A stretch of DNA of 64,000 nt from positions 868,001-932,000 of the forward strand of contig JANUWF010003368.1 in assembly GCA_026120185.1 (NCBI GenBank), written 5' to 3'. The DNA is from Voacanga thouarsii (lineage: Eukaryota > Streptophyta > Magnoliopsida > Gentianales > Apocynaceae). Under the pieces are notes generated by a model, which saw only the letters and a program-made list of their open reading frames with translations, searched no databases and was not told where the DNA came from. How positions within the stretch are numbered: position 1 is the stretch's first letter; every line of letters starts with the position of its first letter. The translations under genes and the position numbers were made by a program. Of the stretch, positions 1-11,760 are shown one piece after another.

Positions 1-183
1 GGGAACTGGAAGGTCCTCCAGGTATATGGGGATAGGCGGGTGCCACTGCTGCCATTTCCTCGCAGTCCTAAGCATCATAACCAACTTACAACATCATTAA
101 GAGAAGTTAGATAAAGATTTAAACTTCGATAAATAGAACAAACACTATCAATATTTGCCTACAACCTAGTCTCTGATACCACT
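1..183 (-). mobile_element. Start of internal region of a minus-strand gypsy element (5' leader, perhaps first gag codons)
   Basis: This stretch follows the 3' end of the long LTR at 184 and belongs to the same element, read on the minus strand. It holds the primer site (annotated separately), then about 110 bases of leader. A minus-strand ATG at 55 opens a frame that stays open to the window edge, with an Ala/Pro-rich start. It could be the gag start, because it lies about 110 bases beyond the primer site, but 18 codons are too few to identify a domain. The rest of the element lies left of base 1. Confidence 0.5.
164..182 (-). promoter_or_regulatory. Primer binding site (initiator tRNA-Met) of the left gypsy element
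   Basis: On the minus strand this reads GTGGTATCAGAGACTAGGT, directly after the LTR end ...GTTACA. TGGTATCAGAG matches the 3' end of plant initiator tRNA-Met, the usual primer for minus-strand synthesis in copia elements and in several Ty3/gypsy chromovirus lineages. It fixes the element's orientation as minus and shows that the LTR at 184-4462 is the 5' LTR. Confidence 0.8.
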
Positions 184-3100
184 TGTAACACCCCACTACA
201 TAGGCCTGCCAGCACCGGGGATGTCGCTTCGTTCAAAGGACAAGGGGTCTTTATAACTAGGTCACACAAATAAAATTGTGGAATAAAAATAATACTTTAA
301 CTTAAAATTTATTACATCCCAAGAATAAATCCATGAATTCCCAAAACAAAACCATAAGTAAAATTATCCACTCTCAACTCCCTAAAACAACACATAAAAA
401 TAAATAACAACATACTCTTCCAAGGCAGATAACACTAGCTACTCATCCCCACAACAGGATTGACCTGAAATCATGGTAAAAAGGTGATGAGACAGAAATC
501 TCAGTAAATCCGTGTGTACTTTGAGTGTCCAGTGGAAATAGTTCGTGAATGCAAGGTATAAAACCTTTATAATAGAAATACTGGCAAGCAATAAACATTA
601 GTCAAAAGCAAGAGTGGTGCTTTGGCTTTTTCAACCATATATAATCAATAAAATCAACCACTAAAAAAAAATGATCATGGGTTACACGTTGGGCCTCATA
701 ACCGGTCAGAATACCACACTTTGTGCAAACTGACAAAAGATAGGTGATTGGCCTACCGGGTAAGATACTCCTCCTTCTCTATACCCAAACAACAACCGGG
801 TGTCCATTCCGGCAACACATAGTCACTGGACTGAAAAATAAACAACTGCTAGCTCGGACCGGCACGACCTACTGGATTGACATCTTATCCGGGAAGGATT
901 CATCCCTCAGAGGTGGCCACCTACTGAGAGACTCACCCTAACCCTTCAAAGACTAGTCCTAGCAGTCCACCCTTATTGAGTACTGAACGTAATGTAACCC
1001 ACTTGGTAAAAATGAACAAACCATAGTTCCACATGAAAATGGCAATTAAGGATCTCCAAAATCTTTGTCAAAATCAGTTTTGGAAAGAGTTTTGAATTTG
1101 AGTAAATCTACTTATGGATTTTCAAATAATTTGTTTGACTAAAATAAGAAAGGAGTCAATCCTCAATTGTCTTACAGAAATGAGTGTCCATGCACTCTAC
1201 ATTTGGCTTGCTATATTAAATATTTTACATCAATCAGGTTTTATGCAGGAGCTTACTTGATTCTTGCTCACAATAAAAGGTCTCCAACAGCTGACCTAAC
1301 CCCGCATGGGCAAATACAAACCACAATCAAACTCAAGCCAAAATCTACTTTCTCAATTTAAAATAGCTTAAGTCACTACTACCATGATCCTAGTGTCCCA
1401 AGCTTTTAAGGCCAAATGATAAATAAATAGGTTTATAAGCTAAGCCTAATTTGATATTTAAAATAATTAAGGTTTTGGGAAATAAGTACTAATAAGTTGA
1501 AGGTTTAAATCTTGCTAAGAAAAATTTAGAGTTTATTTGATTAAGAGTCCTACATGGTATTAGGTAAAATAATGATTTATTAATAATTTAGTTGTTAGAA
1601 AATAATTGATATCTAAAATTAGTTGAAAATAAATTTAATGAGTCTTGTTTGAACAATAATAAATAAATTCTTAACGGTTTTTTATTAAAAGATAATAATT
1701 AATTTTTTAGTAATAAATACTTTACTAATTATGATTATTTCCATAAAACGCTTTAGTTTATTTCATTATTTTATATAATATCTATATATATTTTTTTTTA
1801 TTTTTCTAGCAAAAACTATTATTTATTTGACTAAAATATTCTTATTATATATAATAATCCAAATCCACCCCTCCTAGGGTTTTTCGAAATTACTAGCAAA
1901 ATCATATTATGAAATATTTTATTCATGAAATAAAAATTAGCTTAGGGACAACTATGTCATGATCATATTTCTATGGCTAACCACAATCATGAACATTTAC
2001 AACCCTTCAATTCATCAAATAATCCAAATCATGCATATAATCATAGATCTAAATTTACTAAGGCGTGATATAGCCTTTACTAGCATAAATATAACCATGG
2101 CTTTAATAATCACACAAGAATATAAATCCTATTCATCATAGATGGCATAATCTCTAGCATACTTGATCTTGGAGACATGCATTAAACCCTAAAACATCAC
2201 ACAATCAACCAAGATAATCCCTTCATGCATAAATCCCATCTCCATCATATTCATACATATATCCATGCTTCACTCTCAACTCATCACAACAATATATACT
2301 CAAACCCCATTCATGATTCATCTTCTATCAACATCATCCTAGAGACATGAATCTAGAATTTAAAAGAAAGGTTAAAAAGACTTACTTGATTGATGAAAAC
2401 CTTGAAGGAGGTTCAAATGAATCTCAACTCCTAGATAACTAGATCCGTCCAAGGAAGATGGAGAAAGTATGGCCATTGGAGAAGAAGCCATTCGGCCAAG
2501 AGAGAGAGAGGTTCGGCCGAGAGAGCATTAGCATGTTTATTCGTATATATATCTATTAGAGATCAAGATTAGAGAAGATGAAGTTGTTAGAACAACCCTA
2601 CCTTGAAGGTGTTCTTGAGCCTTCACAAAACTTTTGGTTTTTTATCCAAAAGAGCAAGTTGGATTTGGGAGTTTGATGTTAAAAATGGTGTGTATGGACT
2701 CATAGCAGTGAATAGATGAAATCTAGAATTTTTAAAAAATGTTTGGAGTGATTTGGAGAGGTATTAGGTGAAAGGAAGGGGTAGGTGTTCTTGGTGTGCT
2801 ATGTGTTCTTGAAGGTTGAAGAGAATAGATAGGTTTTGTTCAAAACTGGCCGAATTTCTGAAGGGATTATGGCTGCCGATTTGTTTTTAGGGTTTCAAAA
2901 GTTGATTTTCTGGTTTGGAAGGGAAAAGGAAAGGCTAATGGTTGAAATCCTTGAAGAATATTTTTGGGAAGCAAATTTGGAAACTAAATACTACAAGAAT
3001 ATCTTTGATTATTGGAGAGCTTTTGGGAAGCTGCCATGGCCGAATTTCTGTGTAGTGTTTCTGCTGGATGAAAGTTGCTTGAAGAAGGCTAAAGGTGGCC

Positions 3101-4462
3101 GAAAATAAGGAGTATAATGGTGAAGGAAATTTCTGATTGTTTGAGGGATATTTTATGGAAGGTTGCTAAATTATAGTGGCTGGAATTTTGGTATCCAAAT
3201 TAAGGCATGATTGCAGAAATTTGTTGGAGAGATTTTTGGGCAGCCATGTCTGAATTACGTGCAGGAGCTTGGGGAAGACAATGGTGCTCTGATCATGGCT
3301 ATTTAAGGAGGGTTTGTGCAGAAGAAAGCTGAGGTTTCGGCTAGGGATGAATTAGGAAACAAAGCTGGAAAAATCACTGTACAGAATTTTGTAAGGCTGG
3401 AATTTTTCAGGGCAGTTTTCAGCTGCCATTTTTCTGTCAGTTTGCAGGGAGTTTGAAGGGGATTTCAGGGGTTTTTCAAGGTTGGTTTCTAGCCTTCTTT
3501 ATGGAGGAAAAACTTGGCTAAGATACTGAACTGTAACTCAAAGAAAACAACCTGGTTTGAACTCACCTCTGCTGCGATTTTGCCCCGAAAATTTTCTGGT
3601 TTTGCACAGCATTTGTGCAATCCGAAATTGGCCAGAAAATTCCAGGTTTCAAGCTGATCAAGATGGCCATTTTCTAGTAGCATTTGGAAGGGAATAATGG
3701 CTGAGAATTTTGACTCTTTACATGCACAAGAAGTTGGAAGAAAAAATTCCTAAACACTTCATGAAGGAAATGAACCTAGCTAGAGTGAAGTTTTTTAAAA
3801 GTTCACTAGGGAAATTTAATTCGCTTGAAATCCTTCCCTCTCTTCCATGGTTTCGGTCCACAAGATGTCTTTCTCTAAGACATTTTCAACCTTGAAAGCC
3901 ACGGCATATTGTTGGAATTTTCCTAGAATAAAATTGGCTTGAACAAACTAATGAATTGAGAAATAGGAAAAATTAAGGATTAAGAGGAAATGAATTCCCT
4001 TTAGAAATTTTGTATAGAGCAAAAGAATAGGATTAGGATACTCTTATCATGTCTCTCTTAGGACAACATCTCTACCCTATTCCAAAGCACATAAGGCCGA
4101 AAATTCCACTTCCCAAGCAAAAATAAAATTTAATCATTCTAAAGCTCCCCTGAGGGAAATTGAACCCTAGACCTCAATATTTAATTTCAAAGCTCTAACC
4201 ACTAAACCACAACAACTCTTGTTCTTATTTTCTCTCTAAAAATATTTTCCTATTCAATCCTCAAGCTATCACCCTTTTTCCACCTTAAGCAAAAATTACT
4301 ATTTTGCCATTCTCACTCAATAATCATAATCAAGCCCTCTAAACTATAAAACTCAAATTCAATGCACATAAAATCATAGAAAAATATATTTAAACATGCA
4401 ATGAAATATGATATGCATCCCAACCCCCTTACTCTAAGGTTGGTTTTGACTGGGGTTTCACA
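184..4462 (-). repeat. Very long 5' LTR of a Ty3/gypsy element (copy 1)
   Basis: On the minus strand the LTR starts TGTGAAACCCC (right end, 4462) and ends GGTGTTACA (left end, 184), giving TG...CA ends and about 4.28 kb. Long LTRs of this type with a tRNA-Met primer site recall the Tekay/Del chromoviruses, but without pol I cannot fix the lineage. Two diverged relatives occur at 40776-45972 and 53606-56980. They share the terminal block with a 'GGGGTCTTTATAA' run and a conserved 'GGAGGTGGCC...GAGTACT' block (copy 1 at about 912-985). No gene is seen inside; an open frame at 2836-3108 has no recognisable domain. The right end cuts directly into the RT of copia element A, so this element is younger than A. 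Confidence 0.8.
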
Positions 4463-4467
4463 CATAG
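4463..4467. repeat. Expected 5-bp target duplication (CATAG) beside gypsy copy 1
   Basis: CATAG follows the LTR terminus and still belongs to the interrupted RT reading frame of element A. The partner copy should flank the other LTR, left of the window. Inferred; only one side is visible. Confidence 0.4.
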
Positions 4468-5290
4468 CATGGCATACATGAGACTTCCCACAGCCGAAAC
4501 ATAGGGAATCTTACTCATCCTATCTTTTTTTTCTTGAGACTTCGGACAGTCCTTCGAAGAAAAAGACAACCCATGTCTGCAAGAGATCAATACCCCCTTG
4601 CATGAGTTCATTCTGTAGTTGGCCAACATCTTATCAATGTATGTAGCTTGAGATTAACCTAATATTCTCTGCTTCCTATTTCTAAGAAGCTTTATTCCGA
4701 GAATGTAATTGGTTTCATCCAACTGCTTCATACTAAAATAATTTGATAGCTAAACCTTAGTAGATGACAGTGTCCCTACATCATTTCCAATGAGTAGGAT
4801 GCCATCCATATATAGGACAAGAAAAATCACATTTATGCCGTCCAGTTTTCTATACACACATAGTTCATCCTCGTTTTGAATGAAACCGTATAACTTTACA
4901 GTCTTATCGAAATGAATATTCCATGCTCTAGATGCTTGCTTAAGTTCATAAATGGATTTCTTAAGCTTACAAACTATATGTTCGTGGCCTTTAGCAATAA
5001 AACTTTTTGGTTGGGACAAATAGATGTCTTCACTAAGATGACCATTTAAAAATACTCTATTGACATCCATTTGCCATATCTCATAGTCATAATGACATGC
5101 GATGGCAAGGAGGATATGGGTGGACTTAAGCATGGCTACCAGGGAAAAGGTTTTCTCATAGTTGATCCCTTTTCTCTGAGTATACCATTTCACCACAAGC
5201 CTAACTTTGAAGGTTTTTGCCTTCCCATCCGCTCCCCTCTTTCTCTTGTAAACCTACTTACACCTAATGGGTTTTACCCCTTCAGGTGAA
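4463..5290 (-). pseudogene. Copia reverse transcriptase, element A (truncated, catalytic motif broken)
   Basis: RNA-dependent DNA polymerase domain of a copia polyprotein. The best open stretch, 5196-4750, carries the start of the palm domain (QMDVNRVFLNGHL, with the motif-A aspartate kept), the LKKSIYELKQASRAW segment, and the active-site loop read as YMDG at 4801-4812. The family sequence is YVDD, still seen in D and E, so the last catalytic aspartate is Gly here. A further open piece, 4629-4429, contains the SAVGSLMYAML segment and runs into the gypsy LTR at 4463, where the gene is cut. Stops and frameshifts separate the pieces. Non-functional. Confidence 0.85.
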
Positions 5291-6510
5291 GCTACAAGAT
5301 TCTAAACCTTATTGAAGTACATAGACTTAATCTTGGCTTTCATTGCTTCATGCCATAGGTCTACATCAGCATTAGCAATAGCCTCTTCGTATCTAGTGGG
5401 ATCTTGTTCCTGATGGTCGGAGACTAGGTCAAAAGCCTCTCCAGTCCATCTTTCTGCAACCCTAGATATCCTTCCCACTATGACGAGGCTCCAATTGTAT
5501 AAGCTCCTAAGGCCGTGCTTCTTCTTGTTATATAATCGGGTTAGGAGAAGTTAATTCAGAAGATAATTTCTCTTCGAGTTCCAACCTTGTTGAACCTTTA
5601 GTGGATGTACTTTATTCATCGTCCAAGTATCTAGCATTAGTACTCATGAGTATTTTCTACTTTCTAGGATGATAAAAGTAACCACCCTTTGTACTTTTTG
5701 GATGCCCTACAAAATGGCATAATTCTGATATTGGTTCTAACTTGTCTCCCTTGATCAGTACATAAGCTGGATAACCACATATCTTGAGATGATTTAGACT
5801 TAGCTTATGTCCAGTCCACATCTTATAGGGAGTCCTAGGTATTAACTTGGAAGACACCAAGTTTAGAATATGTGGCACTATTTCTAGGGCATATCCCCAA
5901 AAAGATATTGGAAGAGTAGCATGAGACATCATGCTTCAGACTATTTCCATCAATATCTTGTTTCTTCTCTTAGCTACTCTATTCTGCTGGGGCATCCCCA
6001 GCACAGAGAGTTAGGATACTATCCCATGATGTACTATGTAGTCCTTAAATTTACCAAGGAGGTATTCTCTACCACGATCCTACCGTAAGGTTTTGATTAG
6101 CTTACCTGTTTGACGCCTTAAACTCTTTTAACTTATCAAAAGAGTCAGACTTGCGTCTCATCAAATAAATATAACCATACATTGTACAATCATTTGTGAA
6201 AGTGATGAAGTATTCAAACCCCCCATCTTGCTGACATAGACAAAGGACCACACATATCAGTGTGAACAAGACTCAATACTTCTTTGGCTCTATCCACCTA
6301 TTGGGTAAAGAACCTTTTGGTCATTTTTTCCATAAGACGGGATTCATACTGAGGCTAACTTTCCAATCTTAATAAGCTTAAATGCCCATCATAGATTAAC
6401 CTTTGAATCCTGGTTGAGTTAATGTGGCCCAATCTTAGATGCCAAAGATATAAGTCATTGACATTAGTCTTTCTCATCCTATTTAAAAGTTTTGATTAAG
6501 CATTATTCAA
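5291..6510 (-). pseudogene. Copia pre-integrase and integrase, element A
   Basis: Integrase joins the cDNA ends to target DNA. The zinc-binding pre-integrase region (LGHINSTRIQRLIYDG) lies near 6380-6440 and the core at about 5940-6330 (VHTD aspartate near 6270). The clearest open part, 5932-5657, contains [11 protein letters not shown] and the C-terminal PAYVLIKGDKLEPISELC segment. At the presumed third catalytic position the codon is AAG (plus strand 5969-5971), giving Lys where other copia integrases, including B and C in this window, have Glu. Many in-frame stops. The linker to RT occupies about 5291-5640. Confidence 0.8.
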
Positions 6511-6887
6511 TTAATTGTTAATAGGATTAATGAAGAATAGATTTTCATACATGTGCCTGGTATATATAACTTCTCTATTTCTACTAATAGTAATATCAAA
6601 ATGGAAAGAAATAGAATATCCTTGATTTATTAGTTTTGCAACTGAAACCAAATTCTGTCTAAAACCAAGAACAAATGAAATATCCTTCAAAACAATTATT
6701 CTGTTGCAATTAAAAGTAAGTTCCAGTTCTCCCATAGCAAAGGCCCAAACTTGTGCTCTATTTCCCACGCGTAGTCCATGTTTGCCCTTCTGAAGTCTTC
6801 TAACCTTCCTAAACACCCCTGCAAGGAGTTACAGATATGATCAGTGGCTCCTGAATAAAAAATTCAAGTAGAAGTTGATCTAACCAT
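6511..6887 (-). pseudogene. Copia aspartic protease, element A (active site changed)
   Basis: Retropepsin-like protease that would process the gag-pol polyprotein. The region around 6830-6880 reads FYSGATDHICN on the minus strand; relative E keeps VDSG here, so the catalytic Asp is Tyr in A. Downstream, the 6816-6511 frame contains the typical copia protease C-terminus (LVSVAKLINQGYSISFHFD, then the MYENLFFINP segment). Inactive by active-site change and stop codons. Confidence 0.8.
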
Positions 6888-7716
6888 TTATATAGACTCT
6901 AGATAGAGAACATTACCTGTGCGATTTTTCTTAGCCTGAAGATCTGGACACTCATTTTTCTGGTGTCCCTTCTTCCCACACTTGAAGCATTTGCCCTTAG
7001 GTTTATTATTTGGTTGGGACTTGGGCTGATGCACTATATTTCCCTTCTTCTTCTTGAACTTTCTGGGCTTGGACCTAGTTCTTGAAGAAGAAGACATCAT
7101 CGCTCTAGCCTGTGGCTTCATGACCTTCTCTGCCACCTGGAGCTCCTTCATCAATTCAGTTAAACTTATGTTCAACTTATTCATATTGTAATTCAACTTA
7201 AACTGAGTGAATGAGCCCGGAAAAGATTCGAGACCCATGTCCACATGGCTGTCGGGGTCAATAACAACCCCCAAGACTTCTACTTCCTCGAAAGCAGTAA
7301 TCATCTTAAGCATATGCTCTTTGACTGATGCTCCTTTAGCTATCTTGGTGTTCATGATCATTCTAAGAGCCTCCTGCCTTGCAGGCTGGCTCTTATCCGT
7401 GAATATTATGGCTAGAGATGTGCTGATATCATATGCAGTAGCCATGTGCTCGTGTTTAGATTGTAGCACATTTGACATGGAGGTTAATATTAGCATCGGG
7501 CATTTCATCAGCCTTCTTCTATGCTCTTTCTGCCTCACGCTCTTCAGCGGTGGAATCTTCCCAGATTACTAGGCAGGTCGTATATAGGACATATTTATAC
7601 TTTTCAGATGTGAGTATTATGTCCAGGTTCCTTTTTCAGTCCATTTAGTTTGGACCCATTAGCTTATTCTCACGAAGAATAACAGCCAAAGGACAAAAAG
7701 AATCTCCACCAACCAT
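6888..7716 (-). pseudogene. Copia gag, element A (UBN2-type with CCHC knuckle)
   Basis: Capsid/nucleocapsid precursor. I place the start at the ATG at 7716 because relative E starts with the same MVGG. The first 60 codons contain stops, and 7538-6888 is then open for 216 codons. It has the UBN2-like helical capsid segments (KEHMLKMITAFEE, SFTQFKLNYNMNKLNISLTE), a basic linker and one intact zinc knuckle, CFKCGKKGHQKNEC, just before the end. The family is recognisable by direct comparison with E at 62228-62922. Broken by nonsense and frame changes in the N-terminal third. Confidence 0.85.
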
Positions 7717-8822
7717 TTCTGAAATTTTGAAAAATAAAAGAAATTCTTAGTATTTGTAAAATAAAAATAATTTTATGCACTTTATCCTCATATTAAACTT
7801 GATAATAGCTAACCCCATTACTAACCCCATTACTATTATATTTAATATGAATAATTTGGCTTTTAGAAAAACTGACATAACTTCTTGAAAAGATTAACAG
7901 TTTTCTAAACTAAGTATATTGACTACCACAAATTAATTTTCCTTCTAGGTAATGATCTAGAAGATAACTTCATCAAGGGGAGAGCTATTTCTTCTCATTT
8001 TCTATGGACATACCTCGCACTATAACCTCCAACTTAGGTCGGCCGATCATAGTACGTGTCCAAGGTTATCAATTATATCCTTCCGTTAGTTCTAAATCCT
8101 TATGGTATCTCCATCCTACATGGGTTCACTCCCAGTGTGACACAAGGAGACCCACGATCTCCAAAGAGGATTGTGATGGAAGCCGTGGGGCTATTGGAAC
8201 CCCTCCCCCACTTAATTTTTTAAATAAAGATTTTCTTGGAAAAATATTATTTGAATGATTCTAATTAAGTTTGCCTTTAAATTTAAATAAAATATCTAAA
8301 TCCATTATTTGATGGAAGCTACTGCTTGGTTTCCGCAAGAAAAATAGCTTCCGCAAGGAAGCTTTTGCTTACGAGAGGAAGCTTCCTCGCGTGCGATTTT
8401 GAGCTGAGGCCATCTCGGGCTTAGCTGCGACTCCAAGCTGTGGCTGGCTTGGGTGGCCTCGGCTCCCCTCATATTAGCAGCGCCGGTTCAGCTCAGCTCA
8501 GTCCATCTACTCCACGATTTCGCTACATTTTTTCTATTCTGTAAACTTTTTGTTGTTGTTTCTGGAATGCTCTTCGATCATCCAAGGCCATTTCTTGTTA
8601 TATTTTTTCCCCAAAAAATATAACAACTACCTATACCCTTTCAAAATAGGCTTACACGAAGCTAAACAAAACTGTGAAGAAAAATTTATAGAAACACCTA
8701 TACCTCAATGGTGAGGTGTACATCCATCCTACCTATACCAAAATAGCGAAGGATCTCATTATTATAGATCTTGCTAGGTTTTATTAACTAGCATGCATCA
8801 TCTTAAGCCTTTCAAAGCCAAT
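7717..8822 (-). mobile_element. 5' leader of copia element A
   Basis: Untranslated leader between primer site and gag. Bases 7980-8225 are closely similar to 63105-63360 in E, including a GGGGCTNTTGGAACCCC core, so this part is family-conserved. The segment from about 8312 to 8640 has no counterpart in E and is unusually GC-rich from 8330 to 8520. It contains small palindromes (AGCTTCCGCAAGGAAGCT, CGAGAGGAAGCTTCCTCGCG) and a perfect 13-bp inverted repeat at 8596-8625. No protein-coding gene seen. Confidence 0.7.
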
Positions 8823-8834
8823 GCTTTGATACCA
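8823..8834 (-). promoter_or_regulatory. Primer binding site of element A (decayed tRNA-Met type)
   Basis: Minus strand reads TGGTATCAAAGC next to the LTR end. This is the initiator tRNA-Met site TGGTATCAGAGC with one G-to-A transition, as expected from cytosine methylation decay. Confidence 0.8.
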
Positions 8835-8836
8835 CT

Positions 8837-10740
8837 TTAATAGAATGAAAAATAGAGGAGTTACATGCGTAGGAAATAAAACAGACACAACGCAACAGAA
8901 GGTTAAAGAGTATCTCTTCATGTCCTTTTCTAGCCTGGTCAAGAGGATGAGGCACCAACTACAGGTGAAGCTAACTGCCTTGATGACGATTCTGGCGAGA
9001 GCAATCCATTGGCTTCTTCTTGGCATGAACGCGAAGCTTTTCGTTTCTCAGAATATACCTCCACCTATCTAAGTTGGTGAAACAACCTCGGCAAGGATGG
9101 TCATTCGTGATCCTTTGCCATTAATTAGCAAAGACAAAATGATGGGAAAAGGAAGAAAAGAGGAAAACGTGAGAAGTTGGAAGAGAGAAAAATGAGAGAA
9201 TAGAAGCTCCGGTCTTCTATTTGGCTTCTGTTGTGTGTATTGCTTTGGCTCTACACAATGACTCATATTCCTATCCCAGATAACCCAACTCCGGTGTTTT
9301 GATATTTCAAACATCTGGAGGTTATCAACAAAAGAGGTTTCGGTTATTCCCAACTCTTCTGTACCGTAAATAATAAAGAACCCTTTAGTCCAGATTATTG
9401 GGCCAAAATAATTTATTATTTTTTCTTGGATCCAATGAGTCAAAAAATAATAACCATTAATTATTTATTTTCTAGGCCTATTAAAATAATCCAATAAATA
9501 ATTAATAAACTCAAATGAACTAAAATAATTATTAGGACTTTTATTAACTAGTTTAAGCACAGGTTAATTTTTCTAATTATTCAATCTAGACTTAGGCCTT
9601 AAATAATTAATTAACCAATCAAACTAGATAATGAATTTAATTTCTTCTCATTCCTTTTATTTTATTCCAGTCCAAAAATAAATTCAACTTCCTAAATAAA
9701 ATAAAAACCTTTTTCCATTATGACTATTTCCTCGACGTAAAATAATTAGGACTTACGGGCTATTTTGAGGATCAAAAAGAGATATTATCTTGGCTACTAA
9801 AATGACCAAAATACTACTGCTATATAAATAGCTGTATTTTAAATTTTAAATATTTTCTAATATCACCATAAGGAAATATTGACCTTAAGGACAATGTTGT
9901 GTTAGCTGTATCTTCGACCTATAGGTGAAATGACTAAAATACCCTTCTACACATCACCGTGCATTTAGGGAGGAAATGGTGTACTAACATCCCTCTAAAT
10001 GACATCTGCCATCCTTAAACTTCTAGTTTAATGATCCACGACTTCTTGGAATATTCCATCTTTCCAAGGGAGCTACCCCAAAGCCAATATCCATGTCATT
10101 TTTCCCAGGGCCCTGGATTATTAGATCATTCGGACAACCATAGGGGTTATATAGTATAGACACTATCTTGTACAAGTTTGTCTTGACTAACTAGTCATAT
10201 ATACCCAACATACAAGTATATTAGTCCTTCTCAAGAACCTCAACTATAGTATAATAAAGCATACATTTCCAACTTCGTCAGACCACCAACTTATACTCAA
10301 ACTATAGAGTAGAAGTCTACATTGTAACAATAGTAGTCTGAGTTTCTATCACATAACACTTTTAGAAACCACTACTATAGGTATAGTTCTACATATTTGA
10401 AATATGCTTGTATTGTAAAACGAGTAGACTACTCATTAGGTAAAGGTAAGTCATTCCTATTTGGAATTCATATCACAATAACCTTGCCATGATGAGATTC
10501 CCAATCTTATCATCGGGTTAAGAATAATAGTTTATGTGTTAAGTATCCCATGGTCCATATCTTACTGTGAAAGACCTCTATTCACATGAACTGTTTACTT
10601 AAAAATAATAGGTCTTTTACAATAAAATCATGCATAAATATAAAGAAAATTTCACAAACAAATTCTGAGAAAAAATACTTTAATTAATACAAGTCAAAAA
10701 TACATCAGAAACCTAGTTTAAGAGGGTATACATTCCAACA
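8837..10740 (-). repeat. 5' LTR of copia element A (about 1.9 kb)
   Basis: On the minus strand it begins TGTTGGAATGTATACCC at 10740 and ends beside the primer site at 8837 (the expected terminal CA is degraded). It aligns by eye along its length with the LTRs at 45973-47887 and 56981-59002. The best-conserved block is 9760-9960, around TTGGCTACTAAAATGACC and GACCTATAGGTG. A TATATAAATAG box on the plus strand (9821-9831) is shared with E. Its right end meets element B's RT. Confidence 0.85.
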
Positions 10741-10900
10741 CTAGGAACAAGCTTCTAAACTTGATTTCTTTCAAATTGGTTCAACTCTTCTTGCATAGTT
10801 ATAATCCAAAATTCATCATGTAAGGCTGCATCAATTCAATTAGGTTAGTGCTAGAAGGTAGAGCAAAATTCTCAACAAAATATCGTATAGTTTTGACTTC
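10741..10900 (-). pseudogene. Copia RT N-terminus, element B (cut by element A)
   Basis: Reading the minus strand from about 10845 gives the start-of-RT segment with HDEFWIITMQEELNQFERN and NQVWKLV before the frame meets A's LTR at 10740. This matches the conserved opening of copia reverse transcriptases (ALxDExWxxAMxEELxxFExNxVW). No palm motifs remain in the window. Confidence 0.75.
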
Positions 10901-11032
10901 ACAGCTAGGATCACTAATAATCTGTTCTTTTGCATGGACAGTTTTGCACTTTCAATATTTTGGCAAGTCTTGATTCATGGGCTCTTCAGTCCTTTATTTA
11001 TTTTCTTCAGCATATTGTTCTTCTAATTCCTC

Positions 11033-11760
11033 TTATTTAGCATGAATATCAAGTGGAGGAGTCATATGTTGTTCATTGCCCTTTTCTTTTGAGATACCTG
11101 TATCATCAACATTGCCATTTTTAGAAGAATATATATTTGATTCATCAAACGCAATATGTACGGATTCTTCCACACATAGAGTTCTTTTATTATACACTAT
11201 ATATACCTTTTTGTTGGAGGAATATCCAAAAAATATAGCCTCATCAGATTTGCTATCAAATTTTCCTAAGTTGTCACGAGTATTGAGGACAAAACATTTG
11301 ATTTCAAAAGGAGTTTTTCTTAGAAAATGTCTTCTCATAACACGGTTGATAATATAGCAGGCTATATTCACAGCCTTAACCCAAAAATATTTTGGAAGGG
11401 AGTTTTCACAAAGCATTGGGCTTGCCATTTCTTGCAATGTTCTATTTTTCCTCTCAAGCACACCATTTTGTTGAGGAGTTTTAGCTGCTGAAAAATTGTG
11501 TGAAACACCACTTTTATCATAGAACTTTGTAAAGTCATGGTTGCCAAATTCTCTACTATTGTCACTTCTAACTTAAATCAATTTGCAGCCAAGGAAATTT
11601 TGAACACGCTTGAGTAGTTTTGAAAATTCAGAGAAGGCTTCATCTTTTTGTGCAAGAAATAAAGTCTAAGTAAATCTTAAGAAATCATCCACAATCACAT
11701 TGGCACACCTCTTACCACCAAGACTAGTGGTCCTTATAGGTCCAAACAAATCCATGGGTA
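11033..11760 (-). pseudogene. Copia integrase, element B
   Basis: Integrase core and C-terminal region. The minus strand at 11440-11500 reads KTPQQNGVLERKNRT, so the third catalytic Glu is present here, unlike in A, D and E. The open frame 11461-11033 continues through CENSLPKYFWVKAVNIACYIINR and the FFGYSSNKKVYIVYNKRTLCVEESVH segment typical of copia integrase tails. The upstream part (11560-11760) is interrupted by stops and a frame change. Confidence 0.8.

Larger units (their letters stand above)
4463..10740 (-). mobile_element. Copia element A, 5' part (5' LTR, leader, gag, PR, INT, partial RT)
   Basis: Minus-oriented Ty1/copia element in the order 5' LTR (8837-10740), primer site, leader, gag, protease, integrase and RT, as expected for copia (INT before RT). 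It is truncated in RT at 4463 by gypsy copy 1, so RNase H and the 3' LTR should lie left of the window. Its right LTR end (ACATTCCAACA) meets RT sequence of copia element B at 10741, so A inserted into B. CTAGG at 10741-10745 is the expected target duplication. Same family as D, E and F. Confidence 0.85.

Noticed and set aside
2836..3108. 90-codon plus-strand ORF as a host gene
   Set aside because: It lies inside the long gypsy LTR, shows no domain, has no introns or regulatory context, and repeats the LTR's own GGCCGAATTTCTG motif.
11076..11357. Plus-strand ORF opposite B's integrase
   Set aside because: Antisense shadow of the copia integrase tail, which has clear family motifs on the minus strand.
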